NCBI GenBank assembly: GCA_036023115.1
Contig: JAYKKT010000061.1
Span: 16,370,501-16,434,500, forward strand
From: Brasenia schreberi
Taxonomy: Eukaryota > Streptophyta > Magnoliopsida > Nymphaeales > Cabombaceae
Direction: 5' to 3'
DNA length: 64,000 nt
This document shows, in pieces, positions 58,471 through 64,000 of the stretch. The notes beneath the pieces are model-generated. The model was not told the DNA's origin. It did no database searches and worked only from the letters and a program-made list of their open reading frames with translations. Position numbers and translations under genes: made by a program. The stretch's first letter is position 1, and each line of letters opens with the position of its first letter.

Positions 58471-60296
58471 TGTAGATGTTATTTTTTGTTCCAAAGTCTA
58501 TGTAAAGACTTGAAACTAAATCCACAAACTACGAGTGCGTGAGCATGCCTGCTAGTTTGCTCAAACTAACAAAGATGATTTCTGGCTTCTTTGGTGATTG
58601 TGAGTAAGTAGATTCTTTTTGTCATAGATCTTCTTGAACACATGCTCAAGGGCCAATCTATATTCTTTAAAAATTGTTTGAGATCCAATAAGTTTTCAAC
58701 ATCAAATTTAAATTCCAAAAGTTTTACAAAAATTGAGAACTTAATTCTTCACTCATAACATTTCAAATCTCGAAAAACATAAACTGGTTATGTTTTTAGA
58801 GACTTGTTTTCTTTTTTTTTTGGATAGCTTCTGACCTTCAAAAATCCTCAAACTTTTACAAAATGCGGAGTTGATGTGCAGATTCATAAACTATTTTTAT
58901 TTTTATTTTAGGTGTTGTACATGTTGTAATTAAATCTAATAATATATCTTACTCTGGTATTCAGGACACATATGTGACAAAAATAGAGGTTTAGAAAAGT
59001 GATTGTATTTCGGTACTTCGATCTCCGATTTTTATGAATTTAGTATTGTTGAAAAGCTATTAATCTTAACTTTCCAATGAAATCTTTTTTAATCAAAATG
59101 GTTCACTATAGACAAAGTTATGAGATTATAACTCAACCTCTATTGCAGGAAATATGGTTTTATAGACTCTATTATGATTTTATTTGGTTTTCTCTTATTT
59201 TATTTATGATCTCATACAATTCTAAAATTCTTAAAAATTTTATTGACTGTGGTTTATGTGTGTCGATTATGTGTGCAAAATTTAATCGTATTTGGAGTAG
59301 GGAGTAAGAAAATAAAAATCATCCATGGGACGTATGCATAGTGCAAAAAATAGAGTTTTAGTTTCTACAAAATAGGTGAATTCATTTTGACCGAATTAAA
59401 AGATAATGTACAATAATTAAAATGTAAAGAACTGAAGCAAACAAAGAAAATTATTATTATAGCATAATCATAGAGTAAACTAGGAGATATAAGATCTTAC
59501 AATGTATATTAGGGTAGATGGAACTGAAAATCAAACACATAGCATGTATCTATGAATATAAAGGAAATTGGGCAGCACAATCCCTTAATTATTACATCAA
59601 AGTTGGAGACATAAGCTCCTTAATTATAACTCTATTAAATTGAATGAAAGAGGAGAAGAAAGCATTGAAAAGAGAAGGGAAGATGAGACTTGTGACTTGG
59701 AAGAACCTCTAGTTGTCGGCGGATGATGGAGGCGGCTTGGGGAGGATGGGCCTCCTCCTCCTCCTTCTTCCTCTCTCCCTCTCTCTCTCTCTCTCTTTCT
59801 CTCCCTCTCTTACTGCTGGGATTTCCCTCTCTCTTGGATGCTCAAACTAGCCCCCGAAGACCCCTATTTATAGTTTTCAAGTGGGATTAGATTACCTTTG
59901 ATTGAATGTAGTCAATGCCAAAGACCACTTGACTTGAGCTTGAGCTTCACTTTGAATTGTATCGAGCTTTGACTCACATCTTGACCTTGAATTTGAATTG
60001 GCTTTGATCATGGCCCTATCCTATTTGATTTGGTATGCTTGCTCTTGATCTCATACTTATCTTCTCCCAAAAATTATGCCTCTTGCTGATTTGGGCTTTG
60101 TTCTATCTTTGGGTAAATCAACATTCCCTTTTGAATTTCAAAATTTGATTTTTGGCAATCCTGAGATTTTCAAGAATATTTTCTTGAAACATTTGTTTTG
60201 AAAATGATGTTTGAAACTTTATGAAATTTGGGAGACAAGTTATGGATTTTAAAACTGTATCATGATTTATTTGAAAAATATTTTTGGGTGTTTATA
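58471..60296 (-). repeat. gypsy E 5' LTR, 1826 bp
   Basis: Left end TGTAGATGTT and right end ...TTTTTGGGTGTTTATA (TATAAACACCC on -, a decayed TG start). Shares with the lone LTR at 10689-13432 the blocks GCTCAAACTAACAAAG, AAAACATAAACTGGTTATG, GAGACATAAGCTCCTTAATTA and a CT run (59750-59825). Confidence 0.88.
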
Positions 60297-62359
60297 CCAT
60301 CAACATGAGACTTGATCATCCCTAGAGTTCATCATCAATGATGAGGCAAAGAAGCAACTTCTCCTGTAATTTTGATAATCCTTAGTTGTTAAACTCTTAA
60401 GCCGAAAGATTGAGTGTAAGGTGTGGATTCAAGGTTGAGAGAAATATGGGCATCACAATTATACGTTTATGTGATGAGTTTTACATAGTCAAATTCCCTC
60501 ATTCTCAAGATTATTTCTTTGCCCCCTCGGTGGGCCGTGGATGATCTTTGATCAACTGTTGTGATAACAGCAAACGAATGGCCACCTCATGGTGAAACAG
60601 TCACTAACAGTCTTCCCCAAAGTGCGCCAACACATTGTTGGGCTAGGGAGTGCCTCCAGGAAAAGGTCACCACCTTTCACCAAGGAGTTTCTTGCAGACA
60701 TTGAGGGGGCACAACGCAGGGTTCCAAATAGTGTAACGAGACACCGACCTCCAACGGACAAAGTGCTACTCCACCAAATGAATTTCCACCAGCCTCTCGA
60801 AAAGAGGCCCTCCCAACACCGAACAAAATGTTGCTAAAAGGCCCCCTGCTTCACTCCATGATGTCGTAGTCATTAATCGAGTGACTTGATTGCCTCTCCA
60901 ATCAATTGAATTCCAACCATCCACTCCTTGTCCCTCATGGTGCAGGCATCCTTCTATAAGGACTAGACCATGGAGGTAGAGGGTCTTGTAACCCATCTTC
61001 TCACATGTTATTATTAGATGAACAAGAGTATCACCTTGACCCACCAAAATTGAAGTGTGGAGATGCTTTTTCATCCAAGAAACGGTTGACCTGTCGGGAT
61101 TACAGAGGTCTATTGCAAATAGTACGCAGCTTGATTAATTATGCAGTTGTTACTTCCTCGTTTAAGTATGGCTGATAAGATTTTAGTTTAGAATTATTGT
61201 GGAGCTAGCAACATCAAGTTTTCATGCTCTTCTAAAAGGTTGATCCATAAGCATAAGGTTTATATTTTGTAACAACCTACAAAACTCGTCCAACAAAGAC
61301 AAAGGGTGGGGGTCCATGCCACATAATCAAATACTATCAACCGTTGACAATTCAATGGTGACATAAACCGTATAATACAAAATATAGTCAACACACATTT
61401 ATTTATTTACAATCAAAGTTTAACTACATGCAGTGTTATCACAAAAAAGATAAAACTATTTACAATCAACTAATTAAGTACCATTATATGTTGTTATACT
61501 ACTAGTATCACCTTCTTGTCCCTCTCAAACAATGATGTGATCTCTTTATAATCATAATCATACTAAAGACATGAATGTTTCAAATCACGTGCTATGGATA
61601 AAATTGTATCATAGTTTAAATAAACATTATTAGTTAAAGTATGCATGCATAATCAAACACATATTGCAATGTAATTTCAATATCAGGACCACTATCGTGT
61701 TCAACCACAAACACACCATAAGAGGCTCCTGATTCCTTTTTTTGTTCCAATGTGTGGCCTCTGATAGCCACAACAAATGCTCATCGAGTCTCAGACCTGG
61801 ATGAACTATAAAACAAATCAACAAGTCGTACCCCACGGGTTTACAGGGCAAACGAAAACCATAGTAGTAGGGTCATACTTTCACGTGATATAAGAAGCTC
61901 AAAATCATATCCAGCCACATGAGACATCTCTCAGTTTTAAGGCATCCATAACAGTCTGTATCACATTTTTATTTTAAAGTATTCAGATCATATATCCAAA
62001 TCTAATATCCAAAACCATTTCTTTTTAAAACACTCTCTACTCTCACTAGTTTACCATATGACTTAATATGTCCCCAACTTAGGTGTACATACAATACAAC
62101 AAGAGTTGTTAAACACAAGCTACATATGAGCATGTATGACTAAGAAGTCAATGGGTTAGTATCATTCAATACGTCCACCCGAAAACTCATAACCTTTCAT
62201 CCCAATGACAATATGTCCCAACAATTGGGATTACAAATTACAGATCCACGCTGTTGAGACTAACGAGTTAGCACTAGTGGATGTAACTCATGATGTCCCA
62301 TACCACCATGAAGAGAGTGAATTCATATCTAATAATATTCACTCGCACTCAAGCACACT
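60297..62359. other. intergenic, no supported gene
   Basis: Open frames at 60589-60837 (+), 60552-60761 (-) and 61630-61851 (-) are short, overlap each other and show no recognisable domain. I see nothing that can be named. Confidence 0.55.
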
Positions 62360-63172
62360 AATGCAATACATCAATACAGATAAGAAAGAATTTCCAATCA
62401 CATCCAACAAAATCAATACATATTTAATCATTTCAAAATATTAACAAATATTTCATAATATCATCTATCATCCAAAACAAGTAAAACCATCTCTAGCATG
62501 AATCTAGAAAGAAAACACATCCACCTACCGGTTATTTTTATATAGATCCAAATCTCGCAATCTTTATCCCTTCCAATTACCTTGATTTAGTCTCTAAATC
62601 ATAATAAAAACATAACATCAATACTCTTGCATTCAAATACAAACTAAGCAATTCAAATCACATAAAAAATTGGACTTTAAATAGTCTCAAAATGACTCAA
62701 AACACAATCTAGATTTGTTTGGATTTGTCAAGATCCGATTAAGGATCTCAATCCAGTTTTTGTCATTATGCAATGCATCAATGCAGATAAGAAAGTAGTT
62801 TCCAATCACATCAAATAAAATCCATACATATTTAATCATTTCAAAGCATTAACAAATATTTCATAATCTCATCTATCATCTAAAACAAGTAAAACGATAT
62901 ATAGCATGCATCTAGAAAGGAAACACATTTACCTACCAGTCATTTTTATATGGATCCAAATCTCACAATCTTTATCCCTTCTGATTACCTTGATTTAATC
63001 TGTAAATCATAATAAAAAGATAACAACAATACTTTGCATTCGAATACTAAGTGATTCAAATCAAATATAAAATTAGACTTCAATTAGTCTCGAAATAACT
63101 CAAAAACACAATCTAGATTTGTTTGGATTTGTCAAGATCTGATTAAGGATCTCGGTCCAATTTCTATCATTA
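62360..63172 (+). repeat. tandem duplication, 2 x about 407 bp
   Basis: Copies begin near ATGCAATACATCAATACAGA (62361) and TGCAATGCATCAATGCAGAT (62769) and run in parallel through TTTAATCATTTCAAA, TAGAAAG(A/G)AAACACAT and GATTTGTTTGGATTTGTCAA. They have diverged by substitutions and small indels. No coding frame is shared. Confidence 0.9.
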
Positions 63173-64000
63173 TGCTATGGATTTACCTAGAATCAACCCA
63201 AATCCAAACTGTGTCACCTCAAGACACATAATTAGGACACCATAGTATTCGATATGGTGTGATACAACCTAAAGAGGGATGACACGACACGTCCTACCTG
63301 AAAACCCATAGTTGCCTCTTTTGGAGCCAAAATGTATAGTTTCTAGTGGCGTTTCCAGTTCATCAATGACATGGTCAGGGACTAAAGTCCTTGTTTGTCA
63401 TTTTCTCTCAAAGAATCATCAACGACAAGTGGTGATTTATCAAAATTCAATATGACATGAAAAACCATAGAGCGACAATCGTAGAGCGATGTTCTCTCTC
63501 AACCCCTTTTCCATCTCTTGCAGTTCCTTGTGATGTTCTCCCCTGCTACTAGAGCAACAGGACATTCAATGCATCTTGCGATGGCTCCTGTCCAAGCCAT
63601 AGAGCGACAATCGTAGCTCCCTAATAGGGACCCCAGGCAGGGTCCCATGTGGATCCTGATCGGGCTGACCCGATGTCACATATTTTGATCATGCTAGAGA
63701 TGCACATCTATCACTCTTGTGTCCAATGTTTCTTGCATAATCTTGGCTTTTATGTCATTCGCCTTATGTTGAGTGTCTTGATAATAATTAGTGGCCTTTA
63801 GATTTCATAAAATTCTTGTAAGTTTACCCAGTCATTACAAGATGAATTTCAGCAACATTATTATCTCAATGTCTCCCTCTAAACACCCAAAGATTTTCTA
63901 GAAAATCTATGTTGAACTACAAAAAATTGTTTTTGATTAGTCCCTTTAGAAGCGGCCACCAAAAAATTTGTTCCTTTAAAATTTGAGTTGACAACCTGTC
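63173..64000. other. intergenic; 20-bp exact direct repeat
   Basis: No gene recognised. CCATAGAGCGACAATCGTAG occurs at 63465-63484 and again at 63597-63616. Confidence 0.6.

Larger units (their letters stand above)
52126..60296 (-). mobile_element. Ty3/gypsy element E (Tat/Ogre type), 3' end lost
   Basis: Read on -: 5' LTR 60296-58471, primer site, gag, protease, RT, RNase H, second RNase H and integrase to about 52126, where homology to B stops inside the integrase core. No 3' LTR lies to the left. Its internal region is related to A and B, but its LTR is unrelated to theirs apart from the TGTA...TA(C)A ends; it is of the same family as the lone LTR at 10689-13432. All genes are broken. Confidence 0.88.

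Noticed and set aside
60589..60837. 82-codon frame on + overlapping a 69-codon frame on -
   Set aside because: Mutual shadows without recognisable motif; neither has a supported start or splice context.

Overview
The window is nuclear DNA of a seed plant, most likely a flowering plant, although I cannot name the species. The evidence is one intact plant-type tetraspanin gene with a single intron, long AT-rich intergenic stretches with microsatellites and foldback repeats, and about 37 kb of decayed LTR retrotransposons of the two usual plant superfamilies (Ty3/gypsy of the Tat/Ogre type with two RNase H domains, and Ty1/copia).

Layout. 1-7.6 kb is intergenic, with a 179-bp tandem duplication, a repeat cluster with a strong hairpin (6.1-6.85 kb) and a short foldback just upstream of the tetraspanin. 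The tetraspanin occupies 7642-10260 on + (exons 7642-8163 and 9952-10260, 276 aa). A lone, reversed LTR of a second gypsy family lies at 10.69-13.43 kb; it abuts exon-like sequence on - (13.43-13.89 kb) that may be a broken host gene. 13.9-17.7 kb is intergenic.

17.7-47.9 kb is a nest of retrotransposons that can be read layer by layer. A copia element on - (LTR-like repeats near 17776-18050 and 47627-47901) is split by gypsy element A (18591-43852, +, target duplication GCATT). A's 3' LTR is split by related element B (28011-42546, -, target duplication ACCCC). B's reverse transcriptase is split by solo LTR C (35460-38804, +, target duplication CCAGC). The three 5-bp target duplications and the TG...CA ends make this nesting well supported. 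All open frames are broken by stops, frameshifts and catalytic-site changes.

47.9-50.6 kb is intergenic with an 80-bp TA run. 50.6-51.5 kb is a second copia remnant on +. 52.1-60.3 kb is another Tat-type gypsy element (E, -) with its 5' LTR on the right and its 3' end lost; this LTR is of the same family as the lone LTR at 10.7-13.4 kb. 60.3-64 kb is intergenic, with a 407-bp tandem duplication.

The tetraspanin is the only gene I would call functional. The most unusual structure lies inside the roughly 3-kb LTRs of A, B and C. It comprises an array of small stem-loops of the form GAGC-loop-GCTC in which arms are kept while loops vary, a strand-skewed C-rich and telomere-like module, and a GGATTTGGAT-type inverted repeat near the promoter. 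I saw no CRISPR array, rRNA gene or complete tRNA gene.
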